5,109 nt of DNA from Dialister sp. UBA6422 (GTDB lineage Bacteria; Bacillota; Negativicutes; Veillonellales; Dialisteraceae): NCBI GenBank assembly GCA_002439665.1, contig DJPC01000174.1:17067-22175 (forward strand). Direction: 5' to 3'. The notes under the pieces are model-generated. The model did no database searches and was not told the DNA's origin. It worked only from the letters and a program-made list of their open reading frames with translations. This document shows positions 1-4,737 of this stretch, piece after piece (the first letter of the stretch is position 1; each line of letters opens with the position of its first letter). The position numbers and the translations under genes were made by a program.

Positions 1-525
1 TTTAAAACCATTAAAGATGAATTTGGTCAGCTCGATGTATTGGTCAATAACGCGGGAATTACCAGAGATGGTTTGCTCATCCGTATGAAAGAAGAAAATT
101 GGGACGCTGTACTCTCTACCGATCTCAAAAGTGATTTTTTGACCATTAAAGCAGCCGCTCAGATGATGATGAGAAAGAAAAAAGGTGCTATCATCAATAT
201 TGCTTCTGTTGTTGGTATTATGGGTAATGCAGGGCAGGCCAATTATGCAGCTGCTAAAGCAGGCGTTATTGGCTTAACTAAAGCTTGTGCTAAAGAATTA
301 GCAGGGAGACATATTCGTGTCAATGCAGTAGCTCCTGGATTTATTGCTACAGATATGACAGATGTGATTCCTGAAAAGAATAAAGAAATGATGCTTCAGT
401 CCATTCCACTAGGTCGTATGGGCCTGGTTGAAGACGTTGCCAATGCAGTGTGCTTCCTTGCTTCTGAAGATGCAAGTTATATCACTGGACAAGTTTTAAA
501 GGTAGACGGCGGAATGGTTATGTAA
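1..525 (+). CDS. fabG: 3-oxoacyl-[acyl-carrier-protein] reductase FabG, 5' end missing
   Basis: NADPH-dependent reductase of type II fatty-acid synthesis; it converts 3-ketoacyl-ACP to 3-hydroxyacyl-ACP in the cytosol. The frame is open from base 1, so the gene enters from the left edge. The 174 visible residues correspond to roughly residue 70 onward of the usual 245-250; the N-terminal cofactor-binding glycine motif is therefore outside. Seen in the sequence: the NNAG motif of short-chain dehydrogenases (fragment residues 16-19), catalytic Ser69, Tyr82 and Lys86 with correct spacing (S-X12-Y-X3-K), the APGF loop, and the FabG-type C-terminus DGGMVM. The fourth tetrad position, Asn110 in E. 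coli FabG, is Asp41 here (codon GAT at 121-123). The adjacent ACP gene supports FabG over other family members. Leucine codons are mixed, with only one CTG, unlike acpP. The reductase family is certain, and the assignment to fatty-acid synthesis very likely. Confidence 0.95.
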   Translation, partial: FKTIKDEFGQLDVLVNNAGITRDGLLIRMKEENWDAVLSTDLKSDFLTIKAAAQMMMRKKKGAIINIASVVGIMGNAGQANYAAAKAGVIGLTKACAKELAGRHIRVNAVAPGFIATDMTDVIPEKNKEMMLQSIPLGRMGLVEDVANAVCFLASEDASYITGQVLKVDGGMVM

Positions 526-531
526 TATAAT
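503..531 (+). promoter_or_regulatory. candidate promoter for acpP overlapping the end of fabG
   Basis: A perfect -10 hexamer TATAAT lies at 526-531, directly after the fabG stop codon. A -35-like TAGACG (4 of 6 matches to TTGACA) sits at 503-508 with an ideal 17-base spacer. Transcription would begin near 538 and give acpP a leader of about 64 bases. This would allow ACP, normally one of the most abundant proteins, to be made in excess of FabG. Seen by eye only; no transcript evidence. Confidence 0.55.
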
Positions 532-545
532 CTATAGGGTACAAT

Positions 546-590
546 TAGAAGGAGTGGCGGATTTTTCCGTTTTCCTTATTGGAAAGGTGG
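546..590 (+). promoter_or_regulatory. structured leader and ribosome binding sites ahead of acpP
   Basis: Two Shine-Dalgarno-like sequences precede acpP. AGAAGGAG at 546-553 is the stronger, but it abuts a GTG (554) with no spacer, so it cannot serve that codon normally. AAAGGTGG at 583-590 lies 11 bases before the ATG at 602 and is the likely working site. Between them are two small hairpins: CGGA/TCCG (558-561 with 566-569) and TTTCC/GGAAA (571-575 with 581-585). The second overlaps the start of the working site, so it could modulate initiation. Confidence 0.4.
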
Positions 591-601
591 TGAAAATAGA
601 G

Positions 602-832
602 ATGAGCACTTTTGACAGAGTAAAGAAGATCGTTGTTGATCAGCTGGGTGTAAATGAAGCTGATGTTACTATCGATTCCACTTTCATTGATGACCTGGGC
701 GCTGATTCCCTGGACATCGTTGAACTGATCATGGCATTTGAAGAAGAATTCGATATCGAAATTCCGGATGATGCTGCTGAAAAGATCAAAACCGTAAAGA
801 ACGCTGTAGACTATATCGATAGCCAGCAGTAA
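602..832 (+). CDS. acpP: acyl carrier protein
   Basis: Small acidic carrier of growing acyl chains for fatty-acid and phospholipid synthesis, active in the cytosol after a phosphopantetheine arm is attached. The 76-residue product has the normal family length. Helix I starts at MSTFDRVKK, and the modification motif GADSLD places the attachment serine at residue 36, the same position as in E. coli ACP. The acidic recognition helix II ([17 protein letters not shown]) follows. The ATG at 602 is preferred because it gives the standard ACP N-terminus and has AAAGGTGG 11 bases upstream. The frame is open back to a GTG at 554, but that would add 16 residues unlike any ACP. All four leucines use CTG, in contrast to the mixed codons of fabG, which suggests strong expression. 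It lies 76 bases behind fabG, with its own candidate promoter. Confidence 0.97.
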   Translation: MSTFDRVKKIVVDQLGVNEADVTIDSTFIDDLGADSLDIVELIMAFEEEFDIEIPDDAAEKIKTVKNAVDYIDSQQ

Positions 833-890
833 TTTCTGAATTGGCAGAAATACTCATAAGGGAAAGCCGGGGAGGAATTCCTCTCCGGCT
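832..890 (+). terminator. tandem hairpins after acpP, no U-tract
   Basis: Two stem-loops follow the acpP stop codon. The first is ATTTCTG/CAGAAAT (832-838 with 845-851, 6-base loop). The second is stronger: 865-875 pairs with 880-890 in an 11-bp GC-rich stem containing one G-T wobble and an AATT loop. Neither is followed by a T-run (the next bases are AAACCATATG), so this is not a textbook intrinsic terminator. It may mark and protect the 3' end of an abundant acpP message, or act with Rho at the cytosine-rich stretch starting at 1021. Hairpins are seen; termination is inferred. Confidence 0.45.
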
Positions 891-971
891 AAACCATATG
901 AATATATAACTAGCGGTATGAAAATAGAGATTCTAGATGTGTTTTCTTCAGTACAAAAAGGGTATTCCTTT

Positions 972-1000
972 TTGGAAAGTTGAATATAAGATTATACAAT
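972..1000 (+). promoter_or_regulatory. candidate promoter for fabF-rnc
   Basis: TTGGAA at 972-977 (4 of 6 matches to TTGACA) and TACAAT at 995-1000 (5 of 6 matches to TATAAT) are separated by exactly 17 bases. Transcription would begin near 1007 and give a leader of about 270 bases in front of fabF, containing the stem-loop at 1155-1206. No better candidate is evident closer to fabF. Confidence 0.45.
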
Positions 1001-1020
1001 GTGTGTATGGGCATATTGAT

Positions 1021-1081
1021 TGCCTCATCTCTAGTCATCCATTTTCTCATCCCTCATTCCTAGCTACTCACGTTTACTCAT
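1021..1081 (-). repeat. degenerate heptamer repeat, C-rich on the plus strand
   Basis: On the plus strand TCAT or TCAC words begin at 1025, 1035, 1047, 1054, 1068 and 1078. Those at 1047, 1054 and 1068 keep a 7-base phase. Read on the minus strand these are units such as GGAATGA and GGGATGA, resembling the purine-rich heptamers in the other gaps of this window. On the plus strand 1021-1080 has 22 C and only 4 G, so the transcript would also have the C-over-G skew typical of Rho loading sites. Confidence 0.4.
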
Positions 1082-1154
1082 ATATTTGGAAAATATTTCA
1101 AAAAAGCAGACTACAAACGTCATCTGTTTTTTTGAGGTATTATCCTTACCAAGC

Positions 1155-1206
1155 TGTTGTTAGTTGTTGGTCGTTTATAAGAAGAGACCGTCAACAACTA
1201 GCAACA
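1155..1206 (+). promoter_or_regulatory. long stem-loop in the fabF-rnc leader
   Basis: Arms 1155-1169 and 1192-1206 (TGTTGTTAGTTGTTG and CAACAACTAGCAACA) pair over 15 bp with a single G-T wobble. The 22-base interior contains GTC/GAC sequence that could extend the stem with a bulge. No U-tract follows, so it is unlikely to be a simple terminator. It sits 74 bases before the fabF start. It could be an RNA regulatory structure, a processing site or a protein-binding dyad; the sequence does not decide between these. Confidence 0.55.
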
Positions 1207-1279
1207 ATAATTTTAATAAAAAAATCTAACATATATAGACTAATGTTTCAAAGAATTATTTAAGAGAGGTGCTCCTTTA

Positions 1280-2527
1280 ATGGAAAAAAGAAGAGTTGTT
1301 GTAACAGGTATGGGTGTTGTATCTCCAGTGGGTATTGGTGTGGACGCATTTTGGGATGCTCTGCTTGCTGGTAAATCTGGGGTAGGACCTATTACCGAAT
1401 TTGATGCCACTGACTATCCTGTAAGAATTGCAGGGGAAGTCAAAGACTTTGATGCTGTTAAATATGTAGGTGATAAAAAGACAGTTCGCCATATGGATCG
1501 AAATGCTCAATTTGCAGTAGCTGCGGCTAAGATGGCTGTGGAAGATGCTAAATTGGATATGACGCAGGAAGATCCCAATCGCGTAGGTACTATTATCGGC
1601 ACTGGTATCGGTGGTATTAGCACCATGGAAGATACAGTAGAACGTATTGAAAAGAGAGGACCGGCTAAAGTCAATCCATTTGCTGTACCGATGATGATTG
1701 CCAATATGGCATCTGGTATGGTATCTATTACCTTTGGCCTGCAGGGACCAGTTCTTACCGATGTGACTGCTTGCGCATCCGGCAACAATGCTCTGGGGCG
1801 TGCTACCCGTATGATCCAGTGGGGCGATGCTGATGTCATGTTTGCTGGTGGTACAGAAGCAGCAGTAGCCAAAACTCCTATGGCAGGATTTGCAGCTATG
1901 CATGCTCTTTCTTCTCGTGAATGCCCACCGGAAGAAGCATCTTGCCCATTTGATGTACGTCGTGATGGATTCGTTTTGGGCGAAGGTTCCGGTGTCCTCA
2001 TTTTGGAAGAATTGGAACATGCGAAAAAACGTGGCGCTCATATTTATGCTGAAGTGATCGGTTATGGTACCAATGGTGATGCTTATCATATTACTGCTCC
2101 AAGACCGGGCGGAGAATTGGCTGCTCGCTGCATGAAGAATGCCATTCAGGATGCTGGTATTTCTCCAGAAGATATTGATTATATTAATGCCCATGGTACT
2201 TCTACTGGTCTTAATGATAAGAATGAAACTAAAGCTATTAAAGAAGTATTGGGTAAACATGCCTATGACATTGTGGTCAATTCCACAAAATCTATGACTG
2301 GCCATCTTCTGGGGGCTGCAGGTGCTATCGAAGCAGTCGTATGCGTACTTTCTATTGAACATAATAAAGTACACCAGACACTGAACCTCCAGACCCCAGA
2401 TCCGGAATGCGATCTGGACTACGTTAAGGAAGGTCCAAGAGATGTAAAAGTAGATGTGACCATGTCCAATGCATTTGGCTTTGGTGGACACAATGCAGTT
2501 GTAGTGATGAGGCGCTATGAAGAATGA
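1280..2527 (+). CDS. fabF: 3-oxoacyl-[acyl-carrier-protein] synthase II (KAS II)
   Basis: Condensing enzyme of type II fatty-acid synthesis: it joins malonyl-ACP to acyl-ACP, releasing CO2, and makes the 3-ketoacyl-ACP that FabG reduces. Its 415 residues match the family length of about 410-415. The thiolase-fold N-terminal half begins VVVTGMGVVSPVG. Catalytic Cys165 lies in TACASG, the two histidines are His305 (NAHGTSTGLND) and His342 (KSMTGHLLGAAG), and the conserved lysine is Lys337. The acyl-pocket gate Ile110 (GTGIGG) and the GFGGHN loop with Phe401 are also present, so all catalytic parts are intact. The KAS II assignment rests on full-length resemblance to Bacillus and E. coli FabF, including the DAYHITAP segment. 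The ATG at 1280 has GAGAGGTG 8 bases upstream. The stop codon overlaps the rnc start (ATGA). Expression probably starts from the candidate promoter at 972-1000. Confidence 0.97.
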   Translation: MEKRRVVVTGMGVVSPVGIGVDAFWDALLAGKSGVGPITEFDATDYPVRIAGEVKDFDAVKYVGDKKTVRHMDRNAQFAVAAAKMAVEDAKLDMTQEDPNRVGTIIGTGIGGISTMEDTVERIEKRGPAKVNPFAVPMMIANMASGMVSITFGLQGPVLTDVTACASGNNALGRATRMIQWGDADVMFAGGTEAAVAKTPMAGFAAMHALSSRECPPEEASCPFDVRRDGFVLGEGSGVLILEELEHAKKRGAHIYAEVIGYGTNGDAYHITAPRPGGELAARCMKNAIQDAGISPEDIDYINAHGTSTGLNDKNETKAIKEVLGKHAYDIVVNSTKSMTGHLLGAAGAIEAVVCVLSIEHNKVHQTLNLQTPDPECDLDYVKEGPRDVKVDVTMSNAFGFGGHNAVVVMRRYEE

Positions 2528-3258
2528 GTCATTCTGAAATGAGACGGAGAGATCGTCTGGCTGAAATTGAAAAATTTGCTGCGGAAAATGAAATTCCTGT
2601 ACAAAATGCTCAGCTGCTTAATACGGCTCTAACTCATACTTCTTATGCCAATGAGCATAAAAATGAAGTGATTCATGATAATGAACGCTTGGAATTTCTA
2701 GGCGATGCCATTTTGGATCTGGTTATCGGAGAATATCTATTTCTCCGGTTCCCCACTTGGCCAGAAGGAGAGCTTACCCGTGCCAAAGCTAGCGTGGTAT
2801 GTAAACCATCCTGCGCAGAGTGTGCGGCTAAGTTTGATGTGGGGAAATATATGCGCCTTGGAAAGGGAGAAGAAATGTCCGGTGGACGGACAAGAATCTC
2901 CATCCTGGGGGATGCCTTTGAAGCGGTGATCGGAGCTATTTACTTGGATAATAACTATGACGTGGCTGCCCGCTTTATCCTGGGACATATGAAAAAATTC
3001 CTAGACCTTATTGACCAGGGAGATTATGACCATGACTATAAATCTGATTTACAAGAATTGGTACAATGTCATGGTGATGTAGATATTTGCTATACGGTGA
3101 CTCATGATGAAGGTCCAGACCATGATAAGACGATCTGGATGGATATTACCATCAATGGTAAGCCCATGGGAAGCGGTATAGGTAAGAATAAAAAAGAAGC
3201 AGCACAAAAGGCTGCTAAAGAAGCCATTGCTAGAATCAAACAGGGCGAAAAAGTATAG
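2524..3258 (+). CDS. rnc: ribonuclease III
   Basis: Endonuclease that cuts double-stranded RNA, used in rRNA maturation and mRNA or antisense-RNA turnover; it acts in the cytosol as a homodimer. The product has 244 residues, slightly longer than E. coli RNase III (226). The catalytic domain (about 20-160) carries the signature NERLEFLGDAILD at 53-65 with Glu54, Glu57 and Asp61. The second metal-binding pair Asp130 and Glu133 lies in ILGDAFEAVIGAIYLD; the Gly in ILGD is often Ala. The double-stranded RNA-binding domain (about 171-238) starts DYKSDLQELVQ and ends with the helix KNKKEAAQKAAKEAI. The start at 2524 overlaps the fabF stop by ATGA, implying translational coupling; a GATGAGG about 11 bases upstream could serve as binding site. 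A later Met at residue 6 cannot be excluded. A strong terminator follows at once, so rnc is the last gene of the unit. Confidence 0.96.
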   Translation: MSHSEMRRRDRLAEIEKFAAENEIPVQNAQLLNTALTHTSYANEHKNEVIHDNERLEFLGDAILDLVIGEYLFLRFPTWPEGELTRAKASVVCKPSCAECAAKFDVGKYMRLGKGEEMSGGRTRISILGDAFEAVIGAIYLDNNYDVAARFILGHMKKFLDLIDQGDYDHDYKSDLQELVQCHGDVDICYTVTHDEGPDHDKTIWMDITINGKPMGSGIGKNKKEAAQKAAKEAIARIKQGEKV

Positions 3259-3267
3259 TATGCCATA

Positions 3268-3315
3268 AAAAGAGAGTGTAACAACATAGGAAAGTATGTT
3301 GTTACACTCTCTTTT
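3268..3315 (+). terminator. strong stem-loop terminator after rnc, possibly bidirectional
   Basis: Arms 3268-3288 and 3295-3315 are perfectly complementary over 21 bp around a GGAAAG loop. The 3' arm ends in CTCTCTTTT, giving a short U-run on the plus strand. The 5' arm is led by five As, which gives a U-run on the minus strand as well. It begins 9 bases after the rnc stop codon. It probably ends the fabF-rnc transcript and can back up the metQ terminator from the other side. Confidence 0.88.
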
Positions 3316-3321
3316 GTGTAC

Positions 3322-3349
3322 AGTGAAGAGTTAGGAAGAAGGTAAGAGC
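3322..3349 (+). repeat. degenerate purine-rich heptamer repeat
   Basis: Successive 7-base units read AGTGAAG (3322), AGTTAGG (3329), AAGAAGG (3336) and TAAGAGC (3343). They match each other only in part, but the first unit recurs exactly at 4606-4612, and the same style of repeat appears in other gaps of the window. Short and degenerate, so the call is tentative. Confidence 0.4.
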
Positions 3350-3373
3350 ATTCCATTGAGAAGCTCTGTATGA

Positions 3374-3408
3374 TAGAACGATAGAACTAGAAACTAGTGA
3401 TTAGGGAT
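3374..3408 (+). repeat. TAG-phased heptamer repeat with a tandem 8-mer
   Basis: TAG recurs at 3374, 3382, 3388, 3395 and 3402. The last three are exactly 7 bases apart and head the units TAGAAAC, TAGTGAT and TAGGGAT. The start overlaps a perfect tandem duplication of GATAGAAC at 3372-3379 and 3380-3387. Confidence 0.5.
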
Positions 3409-3621
3409 ATGGCTTTCTCCCTGTAGACGTCTCCAAGGTAGGGGGGATTGATTTTCTACTCTTGTGCCAATAGTCACAAATTTGACTCATTGTTTTTTAG
3501 GAGTGTGTCATCATACGATTTTATTCACATGTATGGCTATCTGGTTATTTCATCTTCGCATAAACAAAGTCTTTGTATGGGCAGTTATTTATTCAAAAGT
3601 TACCAATCACATAGTTACTAG
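3387..3621. repeat. imperfect inverted repeat bounding about 235 non-coding bases
   Basis: The left arm CTAGAAACTAGTGATT (3387-3402) matches the reverse complement of 3605-3621 (CTAGTAACTATGTGATT) at 15 of 16 positions with one extra base. The right arm continues the 7-base phase on the minus strand (TAGTAAC, TATGTGA, TTGGTAA within 3600-3620). No open reading frame of note lies between the arms and no target-site duplication is obvious, so it could be a small non-autonomous element, a pair of repeat tracts in opposite orientation, or coincidence. Confidence 0.4.
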
Positions 3622-3641
3622 CAGAACCTGAAGCACCCATC

Positions 3642-3671
3642 AAAAAAGACCGCTTTTTCAAGCGATCTTTT
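3642..3671 (-). terminator. intrinsic terminator of the met operon
   Basis: On the minus strand, 3671-3660 pairs with 3655-3644 in a 12-bp stem (one U-G wobble) around a GAAA tetraloop. The stem runs directly into six Us (3647-3642). It begins 20 bases past the metQ stop codon. Confidence 0.88.
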
Positions 3672-3691
3672 CTAATAAAAGAAATAGTTCA

Positions 3692-4525
3692 TTATTCCCA
3701 AGCGGGTTCAATGGTGCCTTTGTATTTTTCAGCAATAAATTTCTTGACAGATTCAGACTGGTAATACTGAACAAATTTCTTATAAGCCGGCTGATCTTTA
3801 TCTTTATCACGAGAAGCGATGATCATAACAGCCAGTGGAGTATCCTTGGCTTCCAGGAAGATGCCCTGGTCTTTCGGGGAAAGTCCGGAGGACATGACAT
3901 AGTTCATGGTAATCACAGAAGCATCTACATCATCCAAGCTTCTTGGGAGCTGTGCTGCTTCTAGTTCATTAAACTTGAGATTCTTCGGATTTTCTACTAC
4001 ATCAGCGGGGGTGGCTTTCATGCCTACGCCTTCTTTCAGTTTAATGAGTCCTGCTTTTTCAAGAAGCTGAAGACCACGGCCTTCATTGGTGGGATCGTTT
4101 GGAATGGAAATGGTAGCACCATCGGGGAGATCTTTTATGTCTTTATATTTATTGGAGTAAACACCCATACGCATCAGAATGGCTTTACCGATGGAAACCA
4201 GATTGGTGTTGTGCTGTTTATTGAAATTCTGGAGGAATGGTTCATGCTGGTAAACAGCAAGATCCAAATCGCCATCAGCCAGTGCCTGATCTGGGGTGAC
4301 ATAGTCAGAGAATTCTTTTACATTGACTTTGAGGCCATGTTTTTCTGCTTCTTTAGCAGCCGCTTCTACGACTTCTGCATGGGGGCCAGCTGTAGCACCG
4401 ACAGTGATTTCTTTCTTTTCCTGGGGAGCAGCTGAGGAGGCAGGTTTTGCATCGGAACCGCAGCCGGAGATGATTGCTGCTGCGGAGAGGGCGCAAAGAC
4501 CGGCGATAACAAATTTCTTTAACAT
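3692..4525 (-). CDS. metQ: methionine ABC transporter substrate-binding lipoprotein
   Basis: Lipid-anchored receptor that captures methionine outside the cytoplasmic membrane and delivers it to the MetNI transporter. The 277-residue product starts with a lipoprotein signal peptide: a positive n-region (MLKK), a hydrophobic core and the lipobox ISGC with Cys22 as the lipid-modified residue. A short Ser/Ala/Pro-rich linker (about 24-38) follows. The NlpA/MetQ-type binding domain then runs to the end, with VGATAGPHAE (42-51), YQHEPF (92-97), IPNDPTNEGR (141-150, including Asn147 and Arg150) and ITMNYV (205-210, including Asn208). Motifs of this kind line the ligand pocket in characterised MetQ proteins. 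The ATG at 4525 is supported by the signal peptide and by AAGGGAAG 8 bases upstream. It is last in its operon. Methionine is the expected ligand; another amino acid cannot be excluded from sequence. Confidence 0.94.
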   Translation of the reverse strand: MLKKFVIAGLCALSAAAIISGCGSDAKPASSAAPQEKKEITVGATAGPHAEVVEAAAKEAEKHGLKVNVKEFSDYVTPDQALADGDLDLAVYQHEPFLQNFNKQHNTNLVSIGKAILMRMGVYSNKYKDIKDLPDGATISIPNDPTNEGRGLQLLEKAGLIKLKEGVGMKATPADVVENPKNLKFNELEAAQLPRSLDDVDASVITMNYVMSSGLSPKDQGIFLEAKDTPLAVMIIASRDKDKDQPAYKKFVQYYQSESVKKFIAEKYKGTIEPAWE

Positions 4526-4737
4526 AGTTAAAACTTCCCTTCTTTTATAAATTTCCAGAACCTGTGTAGATACAGATCTGGGTGAAACCTATCTCTATAG
4601 TGAGGAGTGAAGAGGAACCTGATGCCATTCATATAGCGAGGACAAATATTATTAAATATATCATCCATGTCACTTCTCAGTTTGATGTGGCGTGACCAAT
4701 ACTTCTTACTTCTCACTTATAAAAAGCGAATTGACTC
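4526..4737 (-). other. long metI-metQ intergenic spacer with hairpin and repeats
   Basis: This 212-base spacer is longer than usual inside a MetNIQ operon. From the metQ side it contains the metQ ribosome binding site (4534-4541), a dyad at 4555-4581 (CCAGA/TCTGG outside, CTGT/ACAG inside), heptamers on the plus strand (4599-4619), an A/T-rich centre (4643-4662), GTCAC/GTGAC arms (4669-4673 and 4692-4696) and heptamers on the minus strand (4701-4721). I see no convincing promoter or gene in it, so metQ is probably reached by read-through from metI. Confidence 0.6.
4599..4721. repeat. oppositely oriented heptamer tracts in the metI-metQ spacer
   Basis: On the plus strand AGTGAGG (4599-4605) and AGTGAAG (4606-4612) are followed by AGGAACC. 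At the other end, ACTTCTT (4701-4707), ACTTCTC (4708-4714) and ACTTATA (4715-4721) are the same kind of unit read on the minus strand (AAGAAGT, GAGAAGT, TATAAGT). A further ACTTCTC occurs at 4672-4678. The tracts face each other across about 80 bases. Confidence 0.45.

Larger units (their letters stand above)
833..1279. other. 447-base non-coding gap between acpP and fabF
   Basis: No believable gene lies here. The gap holds, in order: the acpP 3' hairpins (to 890), a candidate promoter (972-1000), a C-rich, G-poor stretch with repeated CTCAT words (1021-1080), a near-palindrome (1086-1101), a long stem-loop (1155-1206), an A/T-rich tract (1207-1260) and the fabF ribosome binding site GAGAGGTG at 1264-1271. 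In many Bacillota acpP and fabF are separated by far less, so fabF and rnc probably form their own transcription unit here. Confidence 0.75.
3259..3691. other. non-coding boundary between convergent rnc and metQ
   Basis: No credible gene is seen in these 433 bases. The segment contains the rnc terminator (3268-3315), heptamer-like repeats (3322-3349 and 3374-3408), an imperfect inverted repeat (3387-3402 with 3605-3621), two short dyads (3472-3487 and 3564-3576) and the metQ terminator (3642-3671). A G-run occurs at 3441-3446. I see no promoter, tRNA or recognisable RNA family here. Confidence 0.75.

Noticed and set aside
554..601. N-terminal extension of acpP from GTG at 554
   Set aside because: It would add 16 residues not seen in ACPs. 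The AGAAGGAG there touches the GTG with no spacer, and the ATG at 602 gives the standard N-terminus and length.
937..1263. A 108-codon plus-strand reading frame in the acpP-fabF gap
   Set aside because: No clear ribosome binding site, odd composition rich in Cys, Ser, Tyr and Ile, no recognisable domain. It runs through the long stem-loop and ends in the fabF ribosome binding site. Most likely chance.
2396..2417. Perfect 7-bp hairpin CCAGATC/GATCTGG near the end of fabF
   Set aside because: It falls inside conserved coding sequence (TPDPECDLD) and is explained by the codons. It is too short to argue for RNase III control of rnc.
1277..2491. A 404-codon minus-strand reading frame opposite fabF
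   Set aside because: It mirrors the third-position pattern of fabF, has a Cys/His/Ser-rich low-plausibility sequence and matches no family I recognise. It is a shadow of fabF.
3622..4564. Nine-base direct repeat CAGAACCTG flanking metQ (3622-3630 and 4556-4564)
   Set aside because: Many 9-base matches are expected by chance in 5 kb, and nothing else suggests metQ was inserted as a unit.
4528..4716. A 62-codon minus-strand frame between metI and metQ
   Set aside because: It begins at a GTG inside the heptamer tract, has no good ribosome binding site and no recognisable sequence, and its end overlaps the metQ ribosome binding site.
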